The notes beneath the pieces are model-generated. The model saw only the letters and a list, made by a program, of their open reading frames with translations. It ran no database searches and was not told the origin of the DNA. A program made the position numbers and the translations under genes. From a virus, in IMG/VR virus record IMGVR_UViG_3300025106_000001, positions 1-64,000 of that record: a stretch of 64,000 nt of DNA; one strand, given 5' to 3'. This document shows positions 8,252 to 15,814 of the stretch, piece by piece. Numbering within the stretch: the stretch's first letter is position 1; each line of letters begins with the position of its first letter.

Positions 8252-9036
8252 ATGAAAGATTATGATTTAACAGTTGATTTAACTAAAAAACATTATGTTG
8301 CGTGGTCGGGGGAGGGGATAGCACTCTTCTTCTATATAAGCTATGCAATGAACTAAAACAAGCTAAAGATGACAAATATAAGAAGCCTATTGCATTAATA
8401 TCTGAACCTTTCTACTTCGATACTAAAAAGAGAATATCGGAAGCAAAGGCTAGGGTTAAAATTGAAGAAGAATTTATCGCTAAGGGATTAGCTTTTGATA
8501 AAATTTTATTAAAGTCAGAGATTCAAGACTCTAATAATTTACTTAAATATGGAACTCATGGATTGCCTCAACCAGGCTTGTGGGTTCTACAGTTTTTACC
8601 ACTACTTGAGGACGATTCAGTTCTGCATTTCGGTTATATTAATGGTGACCACTTCTGGTATCAAGATGATAATTTCAAAACAATGGTTAACAGTTTCTGT
8701 AAGATGTTGGGCAAAACAGTTACTCTTCAATTCGACTTATACTACATGGAGAAAGAAAAGATTGTTGGGGAACTGAAGCAACACGAACTATTTCAATATA
8801 TATGGTTCTGTGAAATGCCTGGTGAAGTTGGGCAATTATGTGGTAATTGTCATCCTTGTCAAACATATAAGGCTGCTGTCGTTAGCTCAATGACTGTAAA
8901 TCTAAATGATGCAGATGAGTTTGGTCAATTGATTGATGAATTTCGTAAAAGAAAAAATGACAAATTTAAAAATATATTAAGTGATGAGACAAAAAAAGAA
9001 GATAGTATTGTAGATGGGGGTGAAAAAGTATGTTAG
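8252..9036 (+). CDS. queC: QueC-like PP-loop protein, needs a -1 frame change
   Basis: QueC enzymes convert carboxy-deazaguanine to the nitrile preQ0, used for tRNA or DNA 7-deazaguanine modification. The first frame starts at the ATG at 8252 and reads to HYVAWSGE. The main frame (from 8302) reads GGGDSTLLLYKL. A one-base backward shift at the G5 run 8308-8312 joins them as VAWSGGGDSTLL, a perfect SGGxDS PP-loop, giving about 260 aa. Near the C-terminus FCEMPGEVGQLCGNCHPC (C-x9-C-x2-C-x2-C) matches the QueC zinc site. Either ribosomal slippage, a lost G (mutation), or a sequencing error explains the break. The ribosome site (AAGTGG) is weak. The last bases overlap the next gene. Confidence 0.7.
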
Positions 9037-9206
9037 AAGTATTACAGTATGTATTAGGTTCATTCTGGAGATTTGTAGGAGCTTTAATGCTATTAGCTGT
9101 TGCGGCAGGATGTTTATCTCAATTCACATTAGTCAAAATTGTCATACACAAGGAGACTAAGAAAGAAACTAAAGAAGATAAACAAGAAGTTAAAAGGATA
9201 ATTTAA
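9030..9206 (+). CDS. Small membrane protein, 58 aa
   Basis: Starts at the ATG at 9030, overlapping the end of the QueC-like gene by seven bases, with GGGGGTG upstream. An N-terminal hydrophobic segment (about residues 15-38, VGALMLLAVAAGCL) is followed by a lysine/glutamate-rich tail. Function unknown; the overlap implies translational coupling to the upstream gene. Confidence 0.6.
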   Translation: MLEVLQYVLGSFWRFVGALMLLAVAAGCLSQFTLVKIVIHKETKKETKEDKQEVKRII

Positions 9207-9230
9207 TAACATACATGGGGGATGGTATAG

Positions 9231-9506
9231 GTGAAAAGTTCTGTTGTAAAAGACAATGTACTGAGATTAGTTCAGGACTATCCCGAGATTAAAGACAACT
9301 ATAATACATTAGTTGCAACATACTGGAGAGAGATTGACGGAATAGAGTCATTAGATAATGATGAAGTTATAGAAGGAACATCACCTGAAACTATTACAAG
9401 ATGCTTTAGAAAATTGGTTGAGGAAAAGAAAATAAAACTCAACCCATATTCAATCGAGGTTAGATTAGACAAAGAGTACCAATACAAGAAAGAATTTGGG
9501 AAGTAG
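9231..9506 (+). CDS. Small winged-helix-like protein, 91 aa
   Basis: Starts with GTG at 9231 after GGGGGATGG. Short helices followed by TSPETITRCFRKLVEEKKIKL look like a winged helix-turn-helix with a recognition helix and wing, as in small phage regulators or host-takeover proteins. No specific family is recognised, so a regulatory role is inference only. Confidence 0.55.
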   Translation: MKSSVVKDNVLRLVQDYPEIKDNYNTLVATYWREIDGIESLDNDEVIEGTSPETITRCFRKLVEEKKIKLNPYSIEVRLDKEYQYKKEFGK

Positions 9507-9519
9507 GAAGTGAAAGAAG

Positions 9520-9672
9520 ATGCCAAAAGATGATTTCATATTTGCACTATTTTGTATCATCGTATTAATTATTAGCGTGTATTATCACCATATAGGTAAG
9601 ATAACTCGTGCTATAAAAATAGTGTTTGTTACATGGATTATATCAATGATAGCATTCATTATCAGACATTAG
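9520..9672 (+). CDS. Small two-helix membrane protein, 50 aa
   Basis: ATG at 9520 follows GGAAGTGAAAGAAG, 13 bases after the previous stop. Two hydrophobic segments (residues 6-22 and 32-48) joined by a short basic/histidine loop (YYHHIGKITR) predict a two-pass membrane protein. Function unknown. Confidence 0.5.
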   Translation: MPKDDFIFALFCIIVLIISVYYHHIGKITRAIKIVFVTWIISMIAFIIRH

Positions 9673-9739
9673 CAAAATCTTCCATATAGAAAATCACTAA
9701 ATAAACTTAATATTAAATAATATTTATGAGGTGATTCAC

Positions 9740-10103
9740 ATGGAAAACAGAGTAACTATAAACGATCCTTTGTTTACACAAAAGTATACAAAGGTTGAAT
9801 ATGAAGCTGATTTTAAATTCAACGCTCCACACCACTTCGAAGTAAAGAATGGTGGAAACAGGAGAAGTTGTTACAAAGGTAGATTTCCAAGAAGGACCTA
9901 TTAAGGAATGCGGTGTTAACGGTGTTTCCAATGAGGACTTACTTGTTATGGTCTACACAAGATTACAAGGGTTCCAAAACAGCCCTTACAAATGTGCTGA
10001 AAATCAAGAAGCACTAGACCACATTGTAGCTGCTCTTACTGCTCTTAGAAGCAGAACTCAGAAAAGAGAAGCTAGAGGTGTAGAAGGTACACATACTGTA
10101 TAA
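9740..10103 (+). CDS. Acb2/Tad1-type cyclic-nucleotide sponge, interrupted by a +1 frame change
   Basis: The C-terminal frame (9849-10103) ends in ENQEALDHIVAALTAL followed by SRTQKREARGVEGTH, which I recognise as the conserved hairpin of the phage Acb2/Tad1 family; these small proteins bind immune cyclic nucleotides and block CBASS or Thoeris signalling. The upstream frame starts at ATG 9740 with a good GAGGTGA site and reads to APHHFEVKN, a typical N-terminus of the family. Skipping one base near 9851 joins them into about 120 aa. The downstream ATG at 9849 has no ribosome site of its own. It could be a real +1 frameshift, a mutation or a sequence error. Terminator at 10105. Confidence 0.7.
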
Positions 10104-10104
10104 T

Positions 10105-10140
10105 AATAATGGACTGGTTAACGCCAGTCCATTATTTTAT
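10105..10140 (+). terminator. Intrinsic terminator
   Basis: Thirteen-bp perfect stem AATAATGGACTGG/CCAGTCCATTATT with a T-rich tail. Confidence 0.85.
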
Positions 10141-10169
10141 GATTTTTTAAAAAGGAAGGGATGGTATAA

Positions 10170-10460
10170 ATGCTTTGGGGTAAAGATACTCAACAAAAAG
10201 ATCCAAATGTAGATGCTTTATATCTTATTATGGAGAAAGCGAAGAAATATGATAAATTGACTATGCCTTTTAAGAACAAAGAACTTCACTGCTCTTTTTG
10301 CGGTAAGAGTCAATCTGCTATTAAAAGGTTAATAGCTGGTCCAGGAGTATATATTTGTGACGAAAGTGTAGAATTATGTCATGATATTATTGTTGAGACT
10401 GATGAAAATATACAAGAAGAACAAGTTGATAATAAGGGTGATGGTGACACAAAATTGTAG
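10170..10460 (+). CDS. Stand-alone ClpX zinc-binding-domain protein, 96 aa
   Basis: Residues about 40-75 read [20 protein letters not shown] then [14 protein letters not shown], nearly identical to the N-terminal zinc-binding domain of bacterial ClpX (CSFCGKSQ, LIAGPxVYICDEC). In ClpX that domain dimerises and docks substrates and adaptors; no ATPase domain follows here. The fourth zinc ligand of ClpX is serine in this protein (codon AGT, one base from TGT); the cysteine of VELC remains nearby. A flanking acidic tail ([14 protein letters not shown]) follows. Inference: it may engage host ClpX as a decoy or adaptor. AAGGAAGGG precedes the ATG; own terminator. Confidence 0.85.
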   Translation: MLWGKDTQQKDPNVDALYLIMEKAKKYDKLTMPFKNKELHCSFCGKSQSAIKRLIAGPGVYICDESVELCHDIIVETDENIQEEQVDNKGDGDTKL

Positions 10461-10479
10461 TTATCCTTATATGAACGGC

Positions 10480-10520
10480 GACTAGAAGACTCCCTTAGTC
10501 TTCTAGTCTTTATTTTTTTA
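10480..10520 (+). terminator. Intrinsic terminator
   Basis: Twelve-bp perfect stem GACTAGAAGACT/AGTCTTCTAGTC followed by TTTATTTTTTT. Confidence 0.9.
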
Positions 10521-10575
10521 TATTTTTATTACATAAGAAACTTTTATATAAGAATAAGGGGAAGATGGGATTATA

Positions 10576-11292
10576 ATGGAAGAAGTAGTTCTAGAGTTAA
10601 CTAACCAATGTGTTCGTAAATGTCTTCATTGTTCTACTAGGGCAAATGAAGGTGAAGAGCACAATTTAGATATGGATACAATCATTTTTATAATGGAAAC
10701 ATATAAACCTAAATGGGTTAATATAAGTGGGGGAGAACCTTGCCTAAGAGAAGATTTAGATGATATCATTAAGATTATAAAAAGTTATGGGGCTAAGGTT
10801 AGGTTATATACAACACAATTTTATACAGGATTTCAAAAGATTGATGAAATTTGTATTAGCATATATAGTCTTGACAATACCGCTAACCACTATATTACTC
10901 AAACAAAATATTATCCTATGCACTTATTGGGGAGATATACAAGCATTTGTATTGATCCAACAATCCATATAGTTGCAACAACAGCTAATATAGCTGAAAT
11001 ACCAGACTTGGTGGCATATCTGTCATCTGTACTGGAATTACCAAAGATAAAGATTCTTAAGTTAGTTGAACAAGGAAGATGTTTGGAACATACAGACCTT
11101 GTACCAACTGATAAACAATTGATTGCTCTACACAAGAAATTGAAATCATATGACAATGTAATATTTGGTTTACCTTTCCAACATGAGTGTACCGCTGGTG
11201 TTGAGAAGATTGTTGTAATGTCAAATGGTATCGTTATACCTTGTGAGAGTTTTAAAGACGGTACTTGCAAATGCAAGAAACTTATTATATAG
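10576..11292 (+). CDS. Radical-SAM protein with SPASM-like C-terminus
   Basis: The [4Fe-4S]/SAM motif C-x3-C-x2-C is at residues 12-19 (CVRKCLHC), followed by SGGEPCLREDLDDII, the SAM-binding GGE motif. The C-terminal HECTAGVEKIVVMSNGIVI then PCESFKDGTCKC is a short SPASM/Twitch-like cysteine cluster that could hold a second iron-sulfur cluster. At 238 aa it is the size of QueE, but the SGGEP/SPASM layout fits peptide- or cofactor-modifying enzymes better. The substrate is unknown. AAGGGGAAGATGGG lies upstream of the ATG. It closes the accessory island that begins with the QueC-like gene. Confidence 0.75.
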   Translation: MEEVVLELTNQCVRKCLHCSTRANEGEEHNLDMDTIIFIMETYKPKWVNISGGEPCLREDLDDIIKIIKSYGAKVRLYTTQFYTGFQKIDEICISIYSLDNTANHYITQTKYYPMHLLGRYTSICIDPTIHIVATTANIAEIPDLVAYLSSVLELPKIKILKLVEQGRCLEHTDLVPTDKQLIALHKKLKSYDNVIFGLPFQHECTAGVEKIVVMSNGIVIPCESFKDGTCKCKKLII

Positions 11293-11293
11293 A

Positions 11294-11303
11294 TATATAT
11301 TAT
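11294..11303 (+). promoter_or_regulatory. Early-type promoter element TATATATTAT
   Basis: Exact sense-strand match 20 bases before the 148-aa gene start; it would drive the 148-aa/helicase pair. Confidence 0.6.
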
Positions 11304-11322
11304 AATAACGGAGGTGAAGAAC

Positions 11323-11769
11323 ATGGAAAATGAAAATATGAGCAATATGACTCCAGAGGAGTATAATTTATGTAGACCTAAATATTCTGAATTAGATATT
11401 CAGAAACTAAAAGATGAGCACGCTGAAGGGCTTCGAGCAATGACAGAGAGATATGAAAGCCATATAAAGTATTTAGAAGAACTTAGTACAATTAGGATGG
11501 CTGGAGAAAACATGGCTGTATTTATGCAACCAAATGCTTTTGGATTTGGATTAGGGTTTGAATTAGTTATGCAATTGAGGGATGTCAAATTCAATATAAC
11601 CAAAATTGATTGTTACCAACATGAAAATCCTGCATTAACTAGGATTTTAATGAAGGTTGAAGCTAAAGACCCTGAATCAGGACATAACCTACTTGAGTTA
11701 CTGAGGAAACCTGTAGAAGCCTATTATAGTAAAGACTTAAAAGGAAGATTGGAGGATTACCAAGAGTGA
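11323..11769 (+). CDS. Unknown protein, 148 aa, coupled to a helicase
   Basis: No family recognised. N-terminal coiled-coil-like segment (residues 25-55) then a mixed region with MQPNAFGFGLGFELV. The ATG at 11323 is preferred over a GTG at 11314 because GGAGG sits correctly before it. Its stop overlaps the GTG start of the SF2 helicase by four bases, so the two are translationally coupled and may act together. Confidence 0.65.
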   Translation: MENENMSNMTPEEYNLCRPKYSELDIQKLKDEHAEGLRAMTERYESHIKYLEELSTIRMAGENMAVFMQPNAFGFGLGFELVMQLRDVKFNITKIDCYQHENPALTRILMKVEAKDPESGHNLLELLRKPVEAYYSKDLKGRLEDYQE

Positions 11770-13229
11770 GTATAATAAAGGTAAAACATACGTCTATCGT
11801 TATACCTGATTATACATTGGGTGATAACGAGCATCTAGAAAAAATGTTATCCGTATGGAACGATACTTGTTATCGCTATGACCCCATAGGATTTCATTAC
11901 GATGAAGATAAAAAACAATTATTAGTACCGAGGGGTTTGGATTTAAGTTACCTCGAAAGAGCTTTTAGACGAAACATCGAGGTTGATTATAAACCAGACC
12001 CTTATGAAGTAGCATCATTTAGACTAAAAGTTGAGCCTAGAGATGATGTGCAGAAGAAAGCAATCTCTTACCTACTAGGTGAGGGGGATTTTTCATATAC
12101 TAAGAAGTATTCTCAACAAGCATTAGAATTACAGACTGGTGATGGAAAAACATATTGTGTTATTGCAGCGTTAACCTTTATGAAGGTTAGGTCACTGATA
12201 ATAACACATATAGATGAATTAAAGAAACAGTGGATGTTATCTGTATTAAAGATGACAGACTTGGACGAAAAATTCCTATGTAATGTCGACGGAAGTTCAA
12301 CTATAGAAAGAATAATGAAGTTAAAAGATTCAGATTTAAAGTATAAGATGTTCTTTGTTAATCATGGTACACTTCAGAGTTATGCTAAGAAACACGGATG
12401 GGATGCTTTAGGTGAATTCTTTAATAAGATAAAGATAGGTGCTAAGGTTATAGATGAAGCTCACAAGTATTTTGAAAATACATTGAGTGTTGACCTTCAC
12501 ACCAACACTAAGAAGACAATCTATCTGACAGCTAACTTTGAAAGGTCAAATTATAAAGAGAATAAGTTATTTAATCTTTGCTTTAAGAATATAGCAAGGT
12601 TCGGACTTGAAACTCGACAAGAGAAAAGAAAACACATAGTGTATGTGGCGGTTATGTTTAATTCTAAACCAAGTCTAGCAATACAGGCTAGTATTAAAGG
12701 ACCTCATGGGTTTGATAGAAATAAGTATATAGACTATGAATTAAACCAACCAATATTCTATGATGTGATAAAATTTGTATTAGATTACTTCAAGAAAAAA
12801 GACGGTAAAACATTGCTTCTATTCTCAAAGATAGAAGCAACTGAAGTTATTTATAAATATTTGGGTGAAAATTATACTGATAAGACAATTGGTATATATA
12901 ACTCAACTGTATCAGAAGAAGTAAAGATGAAATCTTTAACGAGTGATATTATATCATCAACACCTAAGTCATTAGGTACAGGAATTGATATTCCTGGATT
13001 GAGATTTAATGTGATGACAGAACCTTATACTTCCCCAATTACTGCTAATCAAACAGCAGGTCGTTTGAGGGAGTATGGTCCTGATGAATATACATTCCAC
13101 ATTGAACTTGTTGATAAGGGTTTCAAACGAGTATATGAAATGTATAAATCTCGTCAGAAGATATTTAAGCAAAAATGTGTTAAGTTACTAGAACTTGACT
13201 ATGTTCCTCAAGAGGAAAATCATGATTAG
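11766..13229 (+). CDS. SF2 DNA helicase (UvsW-like)
   Basis: Superfamily-2 helicase of 487 aa. Motif I LQTGDGKTY (about residue 122), motif II VIDEAHK (DEAH box, about 235), motif III-like YLTANFERS (about 258), and motif VI QTAGRLRE (about 440) are in order. Overall size and layout match T4 UvsW, a helicase used for branch migration and recombination-dependent replication; that role is inferred. Start is GTG at 11766, overlapping the previous stop (GTGA) with GGAGG 12 bases upstream. It is followed by a bidirectional terminator. Confidence 0.85.
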   Translation: MSIIKVKHTSIVIPDYTLGDNEHLEKMLSVWNDTCYRYDPIGFHYDEDKKQLLVPRGLDLSYLERAFRRNIEVDYKPDPYEVASFRLKVEPRDDVQKKAISYLLGEGDFSYTKKYSQQALELQTGDGKTYCVIAALTFMKVRSLIITHIDELKKQWMLSVLKMTDLDEKFLCNVDGSSTIERIMKLKDSDLKYKMFFVNHGTLQSYAKKHGWDALGEFFNKIKIGAKVIDEAHKYFENTLSVDLHTNTKKTIYLTANFERSNYKENKLFNLCFKNIARFGLETRQEKRKHIVYVAVMFNSKPSLAIQASIKGPHGFDRNKYIDYELNQPIFYDVIKFVLDYFKKKDGKTLLLFSKIEATEVIYKYLGENYTDKTIGIYNSTVSEEVKMKSLTSDIISSTPKSLGTGIDIPGLRFNVMTEPYTSPITANQTAGRLREYGPDEYTFHIELVDKGFKRVYEMYKSRQKIFKQKCVKLLELDYVPQEENHD

Positions 13230-13284
13230 TAACTTTTTATTAAGTGGGTAACAATTCTTTGAATGAAACCCACACCACACAAAA

Positions 13285-13329
13285 AGAAAATATCCAGTAA
13301 TACATTTAGTATTACTGGAATATTTTTTT
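13285..13329. terminator. Bidirectional intrinsic terminator
   Basis: Stem CCAGTAATAC/GTATTACTGG with A- and T-tracts on both sides, between convergent genes. Confidence 0.85.
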
Positions 13330-13332
13330 GTG

Positions 13333-14055
13333 TTAGATGATAAAGAATTGCTCTGTGTCTAAATGGTATAAGTCCTTCCATCTTTCGAGAAGGTCCCTTC
13401 TATCATTTTCGGCACTAGACCATTCATCAATTTTTAATGATATAGTTCCGTATGCGGTTTGTATATCAGATACAAGTTTCAAGTTGTTATATAGGAACAT
13501 TTTTATATCCAATATAGCCAATTCATAGAAACTTTCAGCCGCAGTCTTTGGAATTGTAAGCATATTATCAGCGTGCTCAAATGCTAACTCTATGTCTATC
13601 TCGCCATAAACAGATGACATATTGTATATATGCAAGTTTCTTGGCTCCATAAACTTAAATGTCAATGCTGGAGTTGCAAGAGATACTAAATTAGCGTTAG
13701 CCTGAGTCATCATAAGCTGATTATACACATCAAGTGAGTCGTCAAATATACTACTCACATTACCACTACCAGCAAATCTATTTCGTGGTGATACCTTTCT
13801 AACATATAGAATTTCCTTATCGCCAAATACATCTGGTAGTTCATAAATAGATTCACTATAATCTGATTTTAAACATGTTAATTCGTTCAAGTTCAGATTT
13901 AATTTCATTACATAAGGACAGTAGATACTGAATGTTGGAATGCTCTTTATAGTAAAGACATCATATAGGGATTTATCCCCATCTTTAAAAGGGAGAGCCA
14001 TACCATATATTCCTAAGTCCATCTTTATCTTTGTTAATAACTTGCTCGGATTCAT
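13333..14055 (-). CDS. Unknown protein, 240 aa, possible virion connector
   Basis: No family recognised with confidence. The protein has mixed alpha/beta composition with motifs such as SSIFDDSLDVYNQLMMTQAN and ends LYHLDTEQFFII. Its place beside the head-gene block suggests a neck or head-completion protein, but that is only context. The ATG at 14055 is chosen because GGGG lies eight bases before it, while the GTG at 14064 overlaps that site. A near-match to the late element (TACA-TATATA-TA) occurs upstream. Confidence 0.6.
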   Translation of the reverse strand: MNPSKLLTKIKMDLGIYGMALPFKDGDKSLYDVFTIKSIPTFSIYCPYVMKLNLNLNELTCLKSDYSESIYELPDVFGDKEILYVRKVSPRNRFAGSGNVSSIFDDSLDVYNQLMMTQANANLVSLATPALTFKFMEPRNLHIYNMSSVYGEIDIELAFEHADNMLTIPKTAAESFYELAILDIKMFLYNNLKLVSDIQTAYGTISLKIDEWSSAENDRRDLLERWKDLYHLDTEQFFII

Positions 14056-14137
14056 TAAAATCACCCCTTTTTATAATTACATATTATATATATGTAAAGA
14101 AATCAAAAATAATTTATATAGAAAGAAGATGACAAGA

Positions 14138-14818
14138 ATGAAAAAGTATAAAAGATTCAAAGATTACATTAGTAAAGAAGTTTGGGATTATGTAAATGAA
14201 GTATTATACAAGAGATATAGTAAATTCAGTGATAAACACGGATTTAAACATATAAAAGATACCATAAAAGCAGGGTGTAATATAGCACTAATGAGTGAAT
14301 ATCCTAATATAGAATTAGTATTCATTGCTTGTGCATACCATGATATTGGTAGAGAGATTGAAGCTGCAAATCATAACTGGCATTCAGCAGTTATAGCTTC
14401 TAAAGAACTGAAGACTATGAGCATATGCAAACACTTAAGTCAAGATGATATTAAGGTAATATGTACTGCAATATATGAACACCCAAGAACTGTTACAACT
14501 GAGAAAAGTCTATTAGGTAAAATATTATCGGATGCTGATAAGTATAGTAACTTAAAGCAAAACGGTCTTGGAATGATAGAGCGTAACTGGGGTGTTAATA
14601 AAAAGAAGATTGTAAAGAAAGAGATAGATAAAATACACAATATTTTAAGAGAAGACTTTAAAGAGAAAGGAGAAGGTAAATGTAAATTACACCTCAATGA
14701 GAGTGTTAAATTATTTGATAAATCAGTTAGAAAGCTGATTAAAATAAGTAATAGTAAAGCTAAACTTAAAAAGGTAGTTAAGAAGCTTATGAAAGAAAAG
14801 AAGCTAGAAGTTAAATAA
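14138..14818 (+). CDS. HD-domain phosphohydrolase
   Basis: Metal-dependent HD superfamily hydrolase, 226 aa. The ligands are visible in order: H in FKHIKDT, HD in ACAYHDIGRE, H in NWHSAV, H in YEHPRT and D in SDADKYSNL. Such enzymes cleave nucleotides or cyclic nucleotides; the phage substrate cannot be told. The lysine-rich C-terminal tail is unusual. The ATG at 14138 is preferred because AGAAAG abuts the ATG at 14129. Reading upstream of these is antisense to the neighbouring gene. Confidence 0.8.
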   Translation: MKKYKRFKDYISKEVWDYVNEVLYKRYSKFSDKHGFKHIKDTIKAGCNIALMSEYPNIELVFIACAYHDIGREIEAANHNWHSAVIASKELKTMSICKHLSQDDIKVICTAIYEHPRTVTTEKSLLGKILSDADKYSNLKQNGLGMIERNWGVNKKKIVKKEIDKIHNILREDFKEKGEGKCKLHLNESVKLFDKSVRKLIKISNSKAKLKKVVKKLMKEKKLEVK

Positions 14819-14857
14819 TAAGGACTAGGGGATAACCCCTAGTCCTTATTTTTTTCC
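14815..14857. terminator. Bidirectional intrinsic terminator
   Basis: Perfect 15-bp stem AATAAGGACTAGGGG/CCCCTAGTCCTTATT between the convergent HD and protease genes, with T-tract on the plus side. Confidence 0.9.
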
Positions 14858-14859
14858 CT

Positions 14860-15693
14860 TTATAACTTTGACATAAATCTTGATACATCTCTCTTTATCT
14901 TGTCTTCGACTTTAACCACATAGGTTAATCCACCTTCTCTGAGGATAACATTCTTGAGATCCTTTGACAATGTCATAGACTCCATTGCTACCTCACATAC
15001 ATTGGATACAAGTCTAACATTCTTAGACTCCATCTTAATGAAGTCAACAATCTGAGATTCTTGTACAGGCATTAATGCACATTCCTGAACTGAGTTACCA
15101 GCAAGCTCGATATTTCTAATAACTTTTTCAATAGGCTTGGACTGGTCTCTGTATGCAGTCTTATGGCTAGGAAGAATTACCCAGTCGTAAGTTACTATAT
15201 GTGCTCTTGAATTCATTAATTGAGTACCATCACCTTGCTTAATTAATTGAGCTAATGCTCTTAAGCTGAAGGCTGGTTCCATACCTTGGAGAATATTTTT
15301 GGTCATTTGAGTACCATGAGCACCGTCATCAAGGGTTTCAACTTCACCCTTTAAGAAGTTACCCTGGGCATTCCACCAGTTAATTCTATGTGATGTGAGC
15401 TTAGGATCAATTGTAAGAATTCTCTTAACATCATCCGTCATCGGATGTCCTGCTTCACCCAACCATGTCTTATTGGTGACAAGCTCGGTAACATGAGGTG
15501 CTCTTAGTGACTCTATCATAGGATTGCCAGAATATATTCTTCCATTTCTATTTCTAACATTAAACTCTTGGAGAGTTGTTAAAAATCTTAAATAAAATAA
15601 GCCGTTCTTATCATATATTTGAAGATTCTGCGGCTTCATGGGTTCCGTAGTAGCTTCCATAATAAGATAAGCAGCAACTTCTTGCTTTATCAT
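14860..15693 (-). CDS. Prohead protease (T4 gp21-like serine protease)
   Basis: Matures the procapsid by cutting head proteins. NRNGRIYS (about residue 50) starts the conserved region. GEAGHP (about 83) supplies the catalytic histidine and FSLRALA (about 143) the serine, as in the S77/U9-type prohead proteases. Near its own N-terminus is YLIMEATT, a likely self-cleavage site of the type (L/I)-x-E-A. The ATG at 15693 (277 aa) has GGAG upstream, whereas the GTG at 15702 overlaps it. The gene is transcribed away from its substrates, with a late-type element at 15722-15733. Confidence 0.88.
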   Translation of the reverse strand: MIKQEVAAYLIMEATTEPMKPQNLQIYDKNGLFYLRFLTTLQEFNVRNRNGRIYSGNPMIESLRAPHVTELVTNKTWLGEAGHPMTDDVKRILTIDPKLTSHRINWWNAQGNFLKGEVETLDDGAHGTQMTKNILQGMEPAFSLRALAQLIKQGDGTQLMNSRAHIVTYDWVILPSHKTAYRDQSKPIEKVIRNIELAGNSVQECALMPVQESQIVDFIKMESKNVRLVSNVCEVAMESMTLSKDLKNVILREGGLTYVVKVEDKIKRDVSRFMSKL

Positions 15694-15721
15694 GATTCTC
15701 ACTCCTTTGCCTCAAAATTAT

Positions 15722-15733
15722 TATTTTATTGTT
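15722..15733 (-). promoter_or_regulatory. Late-type promoter element AACA-N6-TA
   Basis: AACA-ATAAAA-TA, 29 bases before the protease start. Confidence 0.6.
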
Positions 15734-15776
15734 GATAAACGAAATTATAAAGAGTGTCTTTATTTTTTTCTAGTTA

Positions 15777-15788
15777 AACAAATATTTA
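15777..15788 (+). promoter_or_regulatory. Late-type promoter element AACA-N6-TA
   Basis: AACA-AATATT-TA, 27 bases before the 541-aa head-cluster gene; divergent to the protease element. Confidence 0.6.
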
Positions 15789-15814
15789 ATATTATTTGGA
15801 AAGGGAGTGATAAG

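Noticed and set aside
10576-11292. Assigning the radical-SAM gene as QueE
   Set aside because: Size fits, but the SGGEP motif and the C-terminal SPASM-like cysteines point to another radical-SAM subgroup; closeness to the QueC-like gene alone is not enough.
13940-14137. N-terminal extension of the HD protein frame
   Set aside because: The stretch is antisense to the 240-aa gene and lacks a ribosome site; AGAAAG before ATG 14138 gives the natural start.
15692-15814. Upstream extension of the 541-aa head-cluster protein
   Set aside because: It would run through the divergent promoter region, and the GGGAGTGATAAG site identifies ATG 15815 as the start.
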